From Amylostereum areolatum (Eukaryota; Basidiomycota; Agaricomycetes; Russulales; Stereaceae), in the NCBI GenBank assembly GCA_012932865.1, contig SAXG01000026.1:62001-126000 (forward strand): 64,000 bases of DNA, in the 5' to 3' direction. How positions within the stretch are numbered: the stretch's first letter is position 1; each line of letters begins with the position of its first letter. Below, in pieces: positions 1 to 12,515 of the stretch. The notes under the pieces were generated by a model. The model made no database searches, had not been told where the DNA came from, and saw nothing but the letters and a program-made list of their open reading frames with translations. Made by a program: the position numbers and the translations under genes.

Positions 1-2
1 GC

Positions 3-809
3 CGCATGGAACTCTTCGCCGACGAAGATGAGAAGGAAGACGCCGACACCCTCGACCCCACTCCCCCAACACTCCACTATAGCTCCTACAAAGAGCTCTT
101 CGAGAGGTTTGGCAAAGACTTCGTGCCCGTCGATCTGAAGATAGAGGCTCAGCGTAAGATCAACGAGCTCGCAATGACCACCCGGGACATCACTGACTTT
201 ATCACCGAGTTTGAGATGCTGGCAACCATGTCAGCGTACGACGACGAGGCGCTAATCCACTTTTTCAAGAAGGGACTTCAGCGTGACCTCGGCAAGCAGG
301 TGGCCCGGTTGTACCCGTTCCCCACCAAGCTCGCGGAGTGGAAGGAGCGCGCCCGCCGCATCAACCACCAGTGGCTCGAAGAGAACCCGGAGAGGAAGAA
401 CAGTCAGTCCAAGGGGGCTGTCGCGCTCACCTCGAACGGTTTGACCAACGACTCCTCGTCGCGCCGAGTCGGCGCCTTCACCAACACCTCGACCCGCCCT
501 GCAAAGCTGACGGACGACGAGCGCGCAAAGATGATGCGCGAAGGCAAGTGCTTCATGTGTCGACAAGCCGGTCACGTCTCTCGCGACTGCCCCAACCGCG
601 ACTCGAGCGCGCGACGGGTGGGCGCAGTAGAAACTGGGTCCAAGGCCCCTCCCCTGCCGACAAACACGGCTCCGTCCACTGCGAAAGCAACTCCCGACCC
701 ATCCAAAACCATCGCGGCAATCACCCGCCAGCTGAAGGATCTGGACGCGGAAGGCAAGGAGCAGGCAGTAGTGCTGTTGAAGGACATCCTGGAATCGCAG
801 GATTTTTGA
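3..809 (+). CDS. Gag, C-terminal part (family A)
   Basis: Structural Gag polyprotein that would form the cytoplasmic virus-like particle. The frame is already open at the window edge; the first Met at position 6 is internal, since the equivalent Met in element C lies well inside gag. A CCHC zinc knuckle (CFMCRQAGHVSRDC) at nt 550-591 binds nucleic acid. The ORF ends at TGA 807-809 in the context GAT-TTT-TGA, and the -1 frame continues as TTG-AAA-CGC into pol. Elements C, E and B end gag with the same geometry. Confidence 0.9.
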   Translation, partial: RMELFADEDEKEDADTLDPTPPTLHYSSYKELFERFGKDFVPVDLKIEAQRKINELAMTTRDITDFITEFEMLATMSAYDDEALIHFFKKGLQRDLGKQVARLYPFPTKLAEWKERARRINHQWLEENPERKNSQSKGAVALTSNGLTNDSSSRRVGAFTNTSTRPAKLTDDERAKMMREGKCFMCRQAGHVSRDCPNRDSSARRVGAVETGSKAPPLPTNTAPSTAKATPDPSKTIAAITRQLKDLDAEGKEQAVVLLKDILESQDF

Positions 810-3800
810 AACGCCCCCCAGTCGCGTCGTCTGGTGGAGGCAAAGGACTTTTTGGTATCATCGTCGAATCGTTTCGCTGTATTATCATCCATGCATACCT
901 GTGAGCAATCGTATCCCCCGTGTTTGTATCTGTCTACTGTCACCAAGAACAGGCAAACACCATCGATCACGCTCAAAGTCAAGCTGATCGGACGAGTTAC
1001 CAAAAGAGAAATCGACGCAGACGCGCTGCTTGATAGCGGCGCAGAAGGAATTATCCTGAACCGAAGCTTCGTTGAACGCAAGAAGCTCACCACAAGAAAA
1101 CTAGAAAACCCGTTCCCCGTGCGTAATGTGGACGGCACCGAGAACATCATGGGCTGGGTACGCGACACAACGACTCAGCGGATCCGGATATACTCGCAAG
1201 ATTCAAAGGCGTACCATGAGGAAGAAGCTGAGTTCTTCATCACCGACATCGGCGATCATGACATGATCCTTGGAACAGACTGGCTCGATGAGCACAATCC
1301 CACCATAGACTGGCAACGAGACCGTGTTGACATGCTCCGCTGTCCCCCCCTCATGCACTCTGTCCAAACCTCCTGTGACAAACCTCGCAACCAAGCCACG
1401 GAGACCATCATCGGTCCAATCACAGCGTAAGGTTGAAGCAGGTAAAACCCCTGAGGACACCTCTCGTTCTGGACGATCCCTTCCCAGAACCGACATATGT
1501 GTCCTGGACCCCAGTCCCCACTTATGTTATTCCTGCACGCAGAGTCAAAGGTGTTCGTGTCCGCACGGTCCATCGCTCCCCTCTACCCGCACGACTCTTC
1601 ACTGAAGACGACGACGAGCGGCCCATGGTATTCCGAGACTGGGAGATCAATGGACTACGCCGTGCCGGAATCCTCCCTGAAACCGATGGTCCTAATCCAG
1701 ATGCAATACCCATCTGCGCGGGCTTTACAAAAGCGCAGGAGCTTGCAGAGCATTCGAAAGAGAACGCACGCCCGCAAACCTTTGAAGACTTAGTCCCCCC
1801 GCCGTACCGCGACTTTGCACCTGTATTCGACAAGAAAACCTCCGAGCGACTTCCTGACCGACGGCCATGGGACCATGCTATCGACATGAAAGACGGCTTT
1901 GAACCCAAACCGTGCAAGATCTACCCCCTCTCACCTTCCGAGCAGATCGAACTCGACACCTTCCTCGACGACCACCTGAAGAAGGGCTATATCCGCCCGT
2001 CGAAGTCACCTCAGGCGAGTCCGTTGTTCTTTGTGAAGAAAAAGGATGGAAAGCTGTGTCCCGTACAGGACTATCGAGAATTAAACAAGGGCACTGTCAA
2101 GAATGAATACCCCTTGCCACTGATCTCTGAAATTGTCGACCGCCTCAAAGGTGCAAAGATCTTCTCCAAGATGGATGTTCGCTGGGGCTACAACAATGTC
2201 CGCATCAAGGAAGGCGACGAGTGGAAGGCTGCGTTCAAGACGAATCGCGGTCTCTTCGAACCTACGGTGATGTTTTTCGGGCTTATGAACTCCCCTGCGA
2301 CATTTCAGGCAATGATGAATGAACTGTTCAAGGATCTCATCGACTCGGGCAAGGTCATCATCTACATGGACGACATCTTGGTGTTCACTCGCACCATGGA
2401 CGAACACCGTGCCATAGTGCGGCAGGTTCTGCAGTGTTTGCAAGACAACGACCTCTTCCTCAAACCGGAGAAATGCGTCTTTGAGCAAGACTCTGTTGAA
2501 TACCTCGGACTCATCATCTCGCACGACAAGATTGCTATGGACCCCGTCAAGGTAGCAGGTATTCAGGACTGGCCGACACCACGAACGGTCAAAGATGTGC
2601 AATCCTTCCTCAGCTTTGGCAACTTCTACCGACGTTTCATCAAGGACTTCTCCAAGGTTGCACGACCCCTATTTGACCTGACGAAGAAGGACTGCACATG
2701 GGACTGGTCGACGGACTGCCAAACTGCGTTTGACGCACTTAAAGCTGCGTTTACTTCCTCCCCCGTCTTGGTCATGCCTGACCCAAAGAAGCCTTACCTC
2801 GTTGAAGTTGATGCCTCGGACTTTGCTACTGGAGGTATACTCTCGCAGAAAGGCGACGACGGTCACTGGCATCCAGTGGCGTATCTGTCCAAGGCCCTAT
2901 CGGAACCGGAACGTAACTACGACATCTACGACAAGGAGCTACTCGCGATCATCCGTGCACTCGAAGCCTGGCGCCACTACCTCGAAGGCGCCCCCGACAC
3001 CGTCGAAATCTGGACAGATCACAAGAACCTGGAGCACTTCAAGACGGCACAGAAGCTGAGCCGCCGACAGGCACGTTGGGCTCTATTCCTCACTCGATTT
3101 GACTTCTCGCTCGTTCATAAACCAGGAATTTCCCACCGCCCGGATCCAATGTCTCGACGACCCGATCACAAGGATGGTGTTGAAAACGACAACAAGGAGC
3201 GCGTCTTGCTTGACCCCAAGTACTTCCAAGTACGCGCAACAAGGCCAGGAGCAGTAACCTCCCTCGGTGATGTCGAACTCCGACAACATATCCGCGACTG
3301 CAAAACCAAGGACATTGAGGTCGTTCAAGCCCTGGACGCCATCTTACGAAACGGACCATGCACACTCGTCAAGAACCTTCAAGAGTGGAACTACGAAGAA
3401 GGCCTGGTCCTGTTTAGAGGAAAAGTATATGTCCCTGCGGATGACGAGTTGCGACGCGACATTGTCAAAATGTACCATGAATCGCCCCTGGCTGGACACC
3501 CCGGTCGCTTCAAGACTTACGAGCTTGTGAGTTGTGAATATTGGTGGCCTGGCATGTCTGTCTTTGTCCGCGACTTTGTAGCAGGATGCGCAACCTGCCA
3601 GTCGACGAAGACACAGAGCAGCCGACCCCACGTCGACATGATCCCAAACGAAGTACCCGATCGACCATTTGGCGTCATCTCCACCGACTTCATCGTCGAA
3701 CTCCCTGACTGCGAAGGCTATAATGCTGTCAATGTCGTGGTTGATCGCCTCACCAAGATGGTGGTTACCACCCCATGTACAACGAAGATCACCAGTGATG

Positions 3801-4900
3801 GCACGGCCGACATTCTCTTCGACAAGGTATACCGACACTACGGCTTAGCAGACAAGATCATCTCGGATCGTGGACCCCAATTTGCTGGACAGGTGATGCG
3901 TACACTCAACGAGAAGCTTGGGATCAAGTCCGCCCTCAGCACAGCGTATCACCCACAGACAGACGGCCAAACCGAACGCGAGAACCAGAACCTCGAACAG
4001 TTCCTGCGAGTATTCTGCAACTACCGTCAAGACGACTGGGTGAAGTGGTTGCCCTTCTTCAAGTTTTCTCACAACTCTCGCACCCATGCAGCTACTGGAA
4101 AGGCTCCCTTTGAAGTCCTCTACGGCTTCCTCCCGAAAATGTACCCATCCGTAAACCCGTCCTCAAAGGTCCCCGCAGTTGAAGAACGCCTCCGTCAACT
4201 TGAAGAAGTCCGACAGGAGATCAAGGCCAGCCTTACCCTCGCATCAGACTTGATGAAGCACTACAATGGCGACACGGTCAGCGAATCAACGCAGTTTGCC
4301 GTCGGAGACAAAGTATGGCTAGAAGGCAAAAATCTGAAGACGACGAGACCGAAAGCTAAGCTTGCTGCCAAACGATTTGGACCCTTCGAAATCATTGACG
4401 TCATCAGCCCAGTCAACTACCGCTTGAAGCTGCCGAAGACGTGGCGAATCCATCCAGTCTTCCATGCCTCGCTGCTCACCGCGTACAAGGAGACAGCCGC
4501 TCACGGGCCAAATTATGAACAGCCGCCACCAGACCTCATTGACGATAAAGAAGAATACGACGTTGAAGACATTGTCGACTCTAAACCAACTCGTAACAAG
4601 AAAGGCATTCAGTACCTCGTCAAGTGGGCCGGCTATCCCGACTCCAAAAACACCTGGCTCCCGCGTTCGTCGCTCTCAAAGGTTACCGACATGATTGACG
4701 CTTTCCACAAGCGCCATCCAAATGCGCCCCGCCCTGTGCGTTCCCTCGGCATCTCCTTTGACGATTTCCTCGCATCCACCCTTGCAGATGACATCGCGCT
4801 CCAGGCGAAAGCGCATCTTAAAGGGGGGGTAATGTCACGGATCGCTCCATTTCTTTCTTCGTTTGCAGACCTTGTATACGCGACGCGTCACGGCACATGA
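806..4900 (+). pseudogene. Pol (PR-RT-RNaseH-IN-chromodomain), frameshifted near protease
   Basis: Polyprotein for reverse transcription and integration. The protease motif LLDSGAEG lies in the frame 834-1430. From 1433 to 4900 one frame carries RT (YMDD at nt 2362-2373), RNase H ([12 protein letters not shown]), the integrase HHCC zinc site (HESPLAGHPG ... CATC), the integrase acidic residues (STDFIVEL, SDRGPQFAG, TERENQNLEQ) and a C-terminal chromodomain (about nt 4549-4720). Compared with element C, three indels break the N-terminal part: near 857-875, in a seven-C run at 1344-1350, and near 1450-1465. Everything from RT onward is open. It is therefore probably an inactive copy with an intact RT-IN half. 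Confidence 0.85.
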
Positions 4901-5252
4901 CTTTCCGTCACATCACATGCTCCAACGACGTCATTGCCCGGACTTCCGAACGGCGTTCTGCACCCTTATCTATGACATCATTGCTCCGGACTTCCGTCCT
5001 CCTCCCCATGACTCCTTTCTTATTGTTCCCCCCACTCGCACCACTATCGCATCACATCGCACCATCGTTCCCACTTGTATATAAGGACAGTATCCCTTTT
5101 CCCTTTTCCTCAGACTGTCCATCTCGTCCTACGGTACTGTAGCGCACGTTGCACTACCCTAGACCCCGGCACTCTCGAATCTATTTTCTTCTCGCTTCTC
5201 CCATCGTCGCGACTTAGGCGGTTCAACGGTCTCATAAACTGTGTTTCTGACA
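4833..5252 (+). repeat. 3' LTR of element A (420 bp)
   Basis: Starts TGTCACGG and ends TTTCTGACA, giving TGTCA/TGACA terminal inverted repeats. A purine tract (AAAGGGGGGGTAA) precedes it, as expected for plus-strand priming. A TATA box (TATATAAGG) lies near 5078. It is the same LTR family as 33933-34355, 36267-36688 and 41045-41467. Confidence 0.93.
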
Positions 5253-6493
5253 CCACCTCCTCCCTCCTCACCTATCTTGAAATCGTCCACAATCCCCCAC
5301 TGTCAATCTCCTCGGCTCTCCCCTGGAGCCTGTTGTGGCAGGCAATCAAAGGGTCTTCACAGCTTCAGGTCATACGTCTCATCCAAACGGTCCCCTTTTT
5401 GTCGCCGCACGAGATGGAAGAGCATCGTCGAGAACCAATTGTCAACTTACCCCACCTCACGGAGCCCCAGGCCCACGGGTTCGTCGAGGGATGTCAAGCT
5501 TTGTGGGCCCATTTGATCATCCCCGCCACTGCCATGGTGGACGTCTGCGTGGATTGCGCGGAAGATTGGGAGGCAGATGGCGTTGGCGATGTCGACACCA
5601 CATCGGTGGCCCATATTCACAGATTGACTTTTATCCAAGAACTGCTATCACACGCCAGAGCTTTACGCCCCGACATGCCTGTCACCGGCCTTTCGATTGT
5701 GGAAGACAACATTTCTGACATCCTTCGACTACAATTCTGCGCGCACATGAATGGGCTGCACTCCCCCAGCCTGGCAATGACGCACACTTTCGCATGCGAC
5801 TTCACGTGCTTGCTCGACATCACATTGCATGGACGGGATCAGACCTCGGAGCTATCTGTAGACGTACTTCAGTATATCGGGTTGCATTTCGATGCTTCCT
5901 CTCTAGAAGTGCTGGAGCTTTCCTCTCCCACATTTTACGAGGTCTCTCAATGGTGACGTGCATTGGCCAGGTTCAGCAACGTGCAGGCACTGTCAATCGT
6001 GAAAATGCCATCTCTGTCCATCCTGTCAGCTATGGGCAGAAACAAGTCCCATGACACATTTGTCTTCCTACCTGCGCTACGGCGTCTCCAGATAGACCAG
6101 TTGCACTTCAGACCTCTCATCCCACTGTTCTTTCTTTCCCCCAGAGGAGGTGTCGGGCTCGAGGGATCAAAAGAAGAAGATTTTGTCAACATGTTGAGGT
6201 TCTGCGCGGAGATCAACCTCGGACTGCAAAGCTTGTCCGTCAAGGACATGAGGCTAGCATGCAAAGAGTCACTCGGGTGGATGACCGGCGAGGACTGGGC
6301 CGCACAAGTAAATGCAGTCGTCCCGGAAGTGAAGATGCGGGGCTCGACTGTAATGGTGGGACGTGCAATTAATGGGAGGTTTACGGTTGCTCAAACTGAT
6401 GGCCAGTCAACGGCGAGGGTCGTAGTGGTGAGCGCTACGCTTTTGTCACTGCACGTGAGTCGTCATCTCATCATCTTCTCCAGTGATGAATGA
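5253..6493 (+). pseudogene. F-box/LRR-like protein fragment, truncated by element A
   Basis: The frame opens directly at the LTR boundary and reads as a host-type protein for about 410 codons. Leucine-rich stretches (VVLELSS-, VQALSIVKMPSL-like) resemble the C-terminal region of the large F-box families of mushrooms, usually substrate receptors of SCF ubiquitin ligases. No F-box itself is present; the N-terminal half must lie beyond the 5' end of element A or be lost. An in-frame TGA at 5954-5956 (TGG-TGA-CGT) splits two halves (to 5956 and from 5963) in the same frame; an original CGA is likely. The family assignment is by overall look only; the broken host ORF is well supported. Confidence 0.5.
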
Positions 6494-9400
6494 CAGGATT
6501 GAGCGCATCTGTAACCCTACACCCCGTCGCCATCCCATGTACTGATGTTGTCTTCAATTTAAATCCCCTGACGGACTCGCGTCTTTGTGGATTACCCTGC
6601 ACTCCCGCCCACCATGCGTGTCGAGGAGCTTAGTCTCGTGGGATCTGATCCCCATCCAAGCAGAACACAAACCACTGGCTAGGATTCTTCTTTCGATGCG
6701 ACTACTGACCTTAACAGCTCGCAGACATCGAGCGTCCTCGATGCCGTCTGTCCTGTTCTGGCATAGCCAATATGACGCAGGTGAGTGGCATATTGTTATG
6801 AGATGCCGGAATCCTGATTCCCTGTTGACTTCTTGTAGATACGCGCACGAAATCGACATAATTCCGTCTGCAAATGTGGTCAGACCGAAACTACGATGGC
6901 CACTGGTGCTCGCCTTTGACGATCCAGATCCGAAGGCCAGGAGGAGACGGTAATGAAGGCAATGAGATATGTGAGTTTGGTGCATTACTGACCCTCCATA
7001 CATTGTCCGCTCACCAGCCCTTGTTGTTTCTTCCTTCCTCTGACACCATGTCCCCCTGTGTTCGCCAGATCGAGCGCCTCGACGGCGAGGCAAGCAGAAA
7101 GGCTCCTAAGATCCAGATTGACTCTGTCGAGATCCCCGCAACTAGCACGGTCCCTCCCCCTAACCTCATCCCTCTCTGAATGGCGGTGTGGATGGCTACT
7201 TGGAATACATCAGTGTTTCTACACGCACCCCAAAGAGGAAGAGGGACAAGGGCAACCGGACAGGTGCCCTCGCGCTCATTTCGCAAGAAGCCCCCAACAC
7301 TTCACGACCTCTACAAGGCCTACGATATCTCGCCCTCGCCCAGGCGAGGACGAGATCGTTGCACGGAGACATCGATCCCAAAAGCAAACGGACATCCATT
7401 GATGAGCTACCGTACATCTAGAACATAGTGTAGACATAGGCTCCGCCTCAAATACACTTTAAACTCGGAAGAAAAAAGGGACAAGGGCAAAGCGCCTGCA
7501 TCTAGCCAACCTTTCTCCGGTCCAGAAGTGGACGAGTGCTCGATATCGGACGCACTTCTGTCATTACCTCGCACACTTTGCCCCGTTCGCAAACCTTCGC
7601 TCCTCAATTTTTGAAAGCTGCGCTGGCCATCATGAAAGTGGTTCTTTCTACAAGGTACGCATATGCTCCTTTCTCAAGATCTAATTGGTTGATAACCGTT
7701 CAAGTCCTATACCGTGACAGTGGTACCCAACGGTCGAACATGTTCGACACCCTCTTTCTCGTGTTTGCTTACTGGACTTTGAAGATGCGCCCAGTAAACC
7801 TCTCCGAGCTTGGCAGCGTCTATACGCCTAAACAAACAATACACCGTATACGGCCATCTCGAGGATTCGGTAGGATTGGGACCATGCGTACTCAAACTAC
7901 AATACATCTCTCGAGTCTTGGCCCAGTTGGGGGCAGCCGAAGTCCGTCTTACATTCTCTTACGAGGCAGAAATCAATATACTTCTCAGTGGACTCTGATT
8001 AATGGTTGGTTCATTCATCGTCCAATTCTAACCCTAACCCTACCGCTCGGCGTAGTCCCGACCATGAACTTGCAAGCAAGCATATGGGTGGCGATGGTAC
8101 ATTTGCGGGAAATCCGTTGATATTTCTTGTGGTGGACGAGCCGGCAGCTCGTGGACATGACCGATTGCAGGCGTAGGTGGCTGTTTCGAGCCTGTCGAGA
8201 AGGTCCTCTGCAACTCCAGGATGATTGTCCTCCTGGGCGGTCCCATATGTTTCCCTTATATCATCAAACTCGACATGGCCGAGAAAGGGTGGTGACAAGG
8301 TCAAGCTCGAGACTGCCGTGAACGAGGCGATGCATGGCTGGACGCGTCGCAGGAGGCATCGAAGACGACCCCGAAGGAGGAGTGTGAGAACAAGCAGGAA
8401 GCGAGAACGATTCGATGGTGTACAAGAGAATCTCGACGGCGTACAAGAAAGTACAATAAAACCCACTCGTGTATACCCCATCTCCCCTCAAGCTTCACCA
8501 ACCACCATTTTTCACCTTTGACCCCGGTCTTCCTCCTTTCTACTCTACCTTCTAAATGTGCGCGCGGATGCACTGGTAAAGGGGGCGGACACATCCAACG
8601 ACGGCCATCGCCGCCCGTGCGATGGGGGGACAGCGATTGGTGGTGGCAGAGACGGGGACGGGGATGGGGGCGCTGGTGGGGACGGCCGAGGGGGGGACGG
8701 CAGAGCCGCCGCCGTCGACAAGCGGCTGAATCGGCTGGATGGCGTCGGTAGGGGTTGTGTACACCTCAGCGTGAGGAGCGCCGGTGCTAAGGAATGTCAG
8801 TACTTTGCCCTTGTTGTGGGATCCGGTGCTCACCCTGGAGGGGGCTGAACAGGTCCAGAGGGCATACGGGGGATGTACTGGAAGTGAGCACGCGCGCCCT
8901 TTGCCAACGGATTATAACGAACGCATGGGCGAGGAGGGCCGACGTCCATGAGGCGGGCGGGGAGTGGGGCCATGAGGGCAGAGGTCGAGGGTGGAGGGGT
9001 CGAGATGGTGAAGGTATGGGAGGATCGAGAAAAGGGCGGAGCGGGACGTGGCGGGATATCGAGGAGTGAGATGAAATGGGGTGGCAGCGAGTGGTTGAGA
9101 ATAAAGAGGTGCGTGGGCTGTGGAACAATGCGGAGGGATGAAGGCAGTCCCGAGGCGCAACGTGCTCTGAGACCTTGGTGGGATTGACACGAGATCGACA
9201 ACGACTTGTGAGGCCGGGGGAAGAGGGGGGACGAGAGCTACTTTTATTACATTAATCTATCCCTACCATGCTCCCACTGATTTTCACATAGCTATATAGA
9301 TCTCATACAAGTGCTACATTTGAACGACATGGGCGCCCGCACACCAATCCCCATCCCCACACTGACAGCGGTCCCAACACACTCTTGCCCCCGACCCATC

Positions 9401-10007
9401 TGGCGTCATTGCGCAAGATGCATTTGGGAAACCCTGCCTTCTCACCCAACCCGCCCCTGCTCCCGCGCAACATACCCCCACCCTCGCACACCGCGCTTCC
9501 ACTCAGCCCCGTCTTTGTGCCCCGTTTTCGCCTCCACGCCCACATCCACACCCCGAGCACGTGTACGTAGCTGCGCAGCGCGTACACGCCCAACCCACGT
9601 AGCTGCGTGATGCGCGAGCAGCAGCGGTTGTGCGTGAGGCCGGCGGACATGGAAGAAGGGGCGATAGGAGGGAAAGCGCGGAGGGAAGGGATCGAGGTCA
9701 AGGGTGTCGCGGAAGGTGGATGCGCCATTAAACGTGGACGGCTGGGGAAGGAGTATGGGTGTCGAAGCAGGCTCGTGTGCTTTGAGACGTCGAGACGGGC
9801 GCGCGGGCGTTGAACAAGGCGGAGGGAGGGAGAGGAGGGTGAGGAGGAGGAGGGTGAGGAGGGAGAGGAGAAGCGGATGTGCTCACCTGGAAACCGGGTT
9901 CAAGTGCTCTGGCTTCAGGGGGTGTCGTTGGACGCGAGAGAACAGCTGTCGCGTGCAGAACAGAGATGCATCAGCGTTGGACAAAGGGGCGAGGTTCATG
10001 TTGAAGT
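6494..10007. other. Unresolved region, possible decayed gene fragments
   Basis: No complete gene could be read. Between 6585 and 7420 short open stretches are joined by intron-like signals (a gtgagt...ttgtag segment near 6781-6839 and ...cgccag near 7068), so a spliced or decayed gene is possible. 7430-8550 shows nothing recognisable. 8550-10000 is GC-rich with purine-rich strand bias, low-complexity (gga)n-like stretches near 9830-9870, and open frames on both strands that look compositional. Confidence 0.4.
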
Positions 10008-10517
10008 TGTTACAACTCGATCAAGGTATTCTATTCCCTGTTGCCTTATTAGGAAGGATGTCGCTAAAACGACGGATTACAACTGTGCCCCAGTTCGTAA
10101 TCGTCTCAACGACGCAACCACGACAGTGCCACAGATTGTCACCGTCTCAACGGCATAGCCACGACGGTGCCCCAGTCTCGTCCCCGTAGATACTTGATAC
10201 AACCGTCGCTCAATGTACATATGTTTACTCGACCTCCTTTCTTATAAAAGGAGGCTCAACGAACGAGCTATTCCCCAGCTTGTTCTCTTTGTAAATACAG
10301 GACTGTTCTAAATAAGAACCTCCTCTTAAAGCTATAAAAGAGAACCCAAGGTAACTAAGTCGAAAGCCCGCCTAAGTCTTCCGAGAAGACTTACTGCTTC
10401 GCTTATCGACCTCAACCTTCGTATAACCGAGACGTCTGGATCACCTGATCCCACTTCTCATATGCAAGAGTACTGTAGCCTGAGCCGCTTGTCACGTGAT
10501 AAGGACCGTCCTTAACA
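10008..10517 (+). repeat. 5' LTR of element B (510 bp)
   Basis: Begins TGTTACAAC and ends CCTTAACA. A TATA-like box (CTTATAAAAG) sits at 10241-10250. U3 carries a short motif, ACAGTGCCACAGAT, present once here but twice in the LTRs of element D. It differs from the 3' LTR at only a handful of sites, so insertion is fairly recent. Confidence 0.95.
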
Positions 10518-10521
10518 CTAG

Positions 10522-11457
10522 AACGAGCTCTCCTCTACACCAGCTCACCCTACAGTTTGGTGCAGAGCGTCAAACGAAACACCCACCACGGAGTCAGCGG
10601 AACAACCCGCTGAAAAAAGACCATCAGATTTTGAGATCCCTCAACTCCAATCAAACTGCAGTCGAGACTTCCCTAACGGAAACGAAGATCATCGCTGGAC
10701 ATTTGATCCCTATAATCTCGTTTTTTACCACAACGGAGCCCTCATCGCAAAAGAAAGCAAAGGGACATACATATACCAGTGGAACCCACCCATATACAGA
10801 TACAACCTTCCCCCAGCAGCAGAATACCACAGGGATAGATCCAAAAGAGAAAAGGAAGACGGAAGCTACAACAGCTCACATTGGAAGCGCCCAGATTATT
10901 CAAGACCTCATATCGGGCCCCTCTCATCAGAAGAACTCTGGAAACACCCGGACGCACAGAAAGTCGAAGAGAAGCCTTACACCGGGAATATTAAGGACTA
11001 CTGGGAATTTGATCCAGATACCGACACAGCCGATACGACAACCGAACCACAGAACCCTCAAACCGAACCCCAGCATCCTCAAGAATCCGCAACAGCAGCA
11101 CCGCCTCCAGAGGAAACCGCACCAGAACTTAAGAGAACTATATCAAGCCCCCGAATTAAGTCCGATTCCGGAGGAAGTCGAGAACGCAGCCCATCGAGCG
11201 CAGCAGAAACGGAAGAACATACAGAGAACCCAACAAGATCCCAATCACCTGACGACATATTCGGAACCACAAGAGGAAGAAAAGGAAATCTATTCGGAAA
11301 ACCCAAGAACATCGCATCAATGGGAGACACCGCCACCTCGATGCCCATCCCCGCCACCGCACTTGGCAATGTCCCCCCTGGAGAGACTAATGTACCGTGC
11401 CAGACGCCTGCAACTCCAACACCAGCCGATCCCGCAAAACCGAGACATGAGACTTGA
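10522..11457 (+). CDS. ORF0 of element B: ATG-less ORF in frame with gag
   Basis: A 311-codon frame runs from just inside the LTR boundary to TGA 11455-11457. It has no ATG near its start, yet it reads as protein: an aromatic-rich part (HRWTFDPYN, YIYQWNPPIYRYN, KDYWEFDPDTD) followed by a Pro/Thr/Glu-rich part. It is in exactly the same frame as gag, which starts at ATG 11476 only six codons after the stop. Element D has the homologous frame. Function unknown. It could be translated from a non-AUG codon, from a spliced leader, or joined to Gag by stop readthrough. The other open frame here (10496-11467) has a biased composition and is probably a shadow. Confidence 0.55.
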   Translation, partial: NELSSTPAHPTVWCRASNETPTTESAEQPAEKRPSDFEIPQLQSNCSRDFPNGNEDHRWTFDPYNLVFYHNGALIAKESKGTYIYQWNPPIYRYNLPPAAEYHRDRSKREKEDGSYNSSHWKRPDYSRPHIGPLSSEELWKHPDAQKVEEKPYTGNIKDYWEFDPDTDTADTTTEPQNPQTEPQHPQESATAAPPPEETAPELKRTISSPRIKSDSGGSRERSPSSAAETEEHTENPTRSQSPDDIFGTTRGRKGNLFGKPKNIASMGDTATSMPIPATALGNVPPGETNVPCQTPATPTPADPAKPRHET

Positions 11458-11475
11458 TTCTCCCTAGGACTTGGC

Positions 11476-12515
11476 ATGGTCGATCCAGTAGGATGGAGAA
11501 CGCTATCACCACCATCACCATCACTCTCCGACCGATCAATAGATAACAAGAAAGGAAAAGAAGTCAGAGACTACGTCTTCGGAAGAGGAGCGACCGCGGA
11601 TCTTCCGAAAGAATCAAAGCACCCACCAGGGAATTCCCCAACAGGAGGAACAGGAACAATCGGATCAAAACCCGATGATAAAGACAAAGGATTCAAACTA
11701 AACGCACCAGGAGTATACGACGGAAGAGATCGAGCGAAAGCAGCAAAGTTCATAGAACAATGCGTACTTCGCTTCATAGCATTTTCCAATGTGTATGCGG
11801 CCAACATGTGTAAGATAACCTTCGTACTCTCGCATCTCACTGATGGACCGGCCCTCCACTGGGCGTCCCTTTTAATAAGCAAGATCGACAAGATACGAGA
11901 TCGTGGTCTAGATCCAGAAGTATACCTTCCATGGACGGCATTCCGCGACTACTTCTTAGAAACCTTCGGAGAAATAGACCCAGGAAGAGATGCTAGATTC
12001 AATATACAGCACCTAGAGCAAGGCACCATGGAAACCAAAGATTATATTACAATCTTCAGGGACTACGCCATGGAAGCTGGTTACGATCATAAAGCACTGA
12101 TCGACCAATTCAAGAGAGGACTGCGCAATGATATCGTGGTCGAGATTCTCAAGAGAGACCACATCTCGAACGATATTGACGAATGGTATGAACTCGCATT
12201 GCGCATTGATAATAACTGGCAGGAAGCTCAAGCATTCCAACGACATTACACGAGACCAATGAACCCGACGAGCGATATCACACTCCTGTACAAGAAACCA
12301 CAGACGTATGTTCCATTCAGAAGAGGAAACGGAAATAAAGGAAACATTACAACCGCCCGAGTCGCTCAAACAGGAAATAACGGCCGAAACTTCAGACGCC
12401 TTACCCCGCAAGAGCGTACAGAACTCCAGAAATCAGGATCATGCTTCTACTGCCGGAAGCCAGGACACATCTCCAGGAACTGCCCAGAGAAACGTACCCA
12501 AACAACGATCAATGC
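11476..12515 (+). pseudogene. Gag of element B, 5' segment (interrupted by element D)
   Basis: Starts at ATG 11476 and contains a retrotransposon-gag capsid-like region (ALHWASLLISKID, FRDYFLETFGEIDPG, LEQGTMETKDYITIFRDYA) and a CCHC knuckle (CFYCRKPGHISRNC) near nt 12440-12481. Element D entered at 12515/12516. The reading frame resumes at 16852 and ends at TAA 16973-16975 with GGT-TTT-TAA. Without the insert Gag would be 387 residues. Confidence 0.9.

Larger units (their letters stand above)
1..5252 (+). mobile_element. Ty3/gypsy chromovirus, family A, 3' part (element A)
   Basis: The window opens inside gag and runs through protease, reverse transcriptase, RNase H, integrase and a chromodomain to a 3' LTR. 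The 5' LTR and leader lie outside the window, so target-site duplication and LTR age cannot be judged. Element C (33933-41467, opposite strand) is a close relative over the whole coding region and serves as the reference for locating breaks. The element inserted into an F-box/LRR-like gene, whose remnant starts right after the LTR. Confidence 0.95.

Noticed and set aside
5075..5956. ORF beginning in the LTR and reading into the F-box-like sequence
   Set aside because: The first 59 codons are LTR sequence; the host part begins at 5253, so it is not one gene.
8028..8042. Two CCCTAA units, telomere-like
   Set aside because: Only two copies, expected by chance; not evidence of an interstitial telomere.
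10558..10571. TGGTGCAGAGCG as a primer-binding site of element B
   Set aside because: About 40 bp from the LTR and no tRNA 3' end could be matched; left uncalled.
10496..11467. 323-codon ORF with near-start codon at the head of element B
   Set aside because: Its composition is Thr/Gln/Asn/Pro-rich with few aromatics, whereas the overlapping frame (10522-11457) is protein-like and in frame with gag; treated as a shadow.
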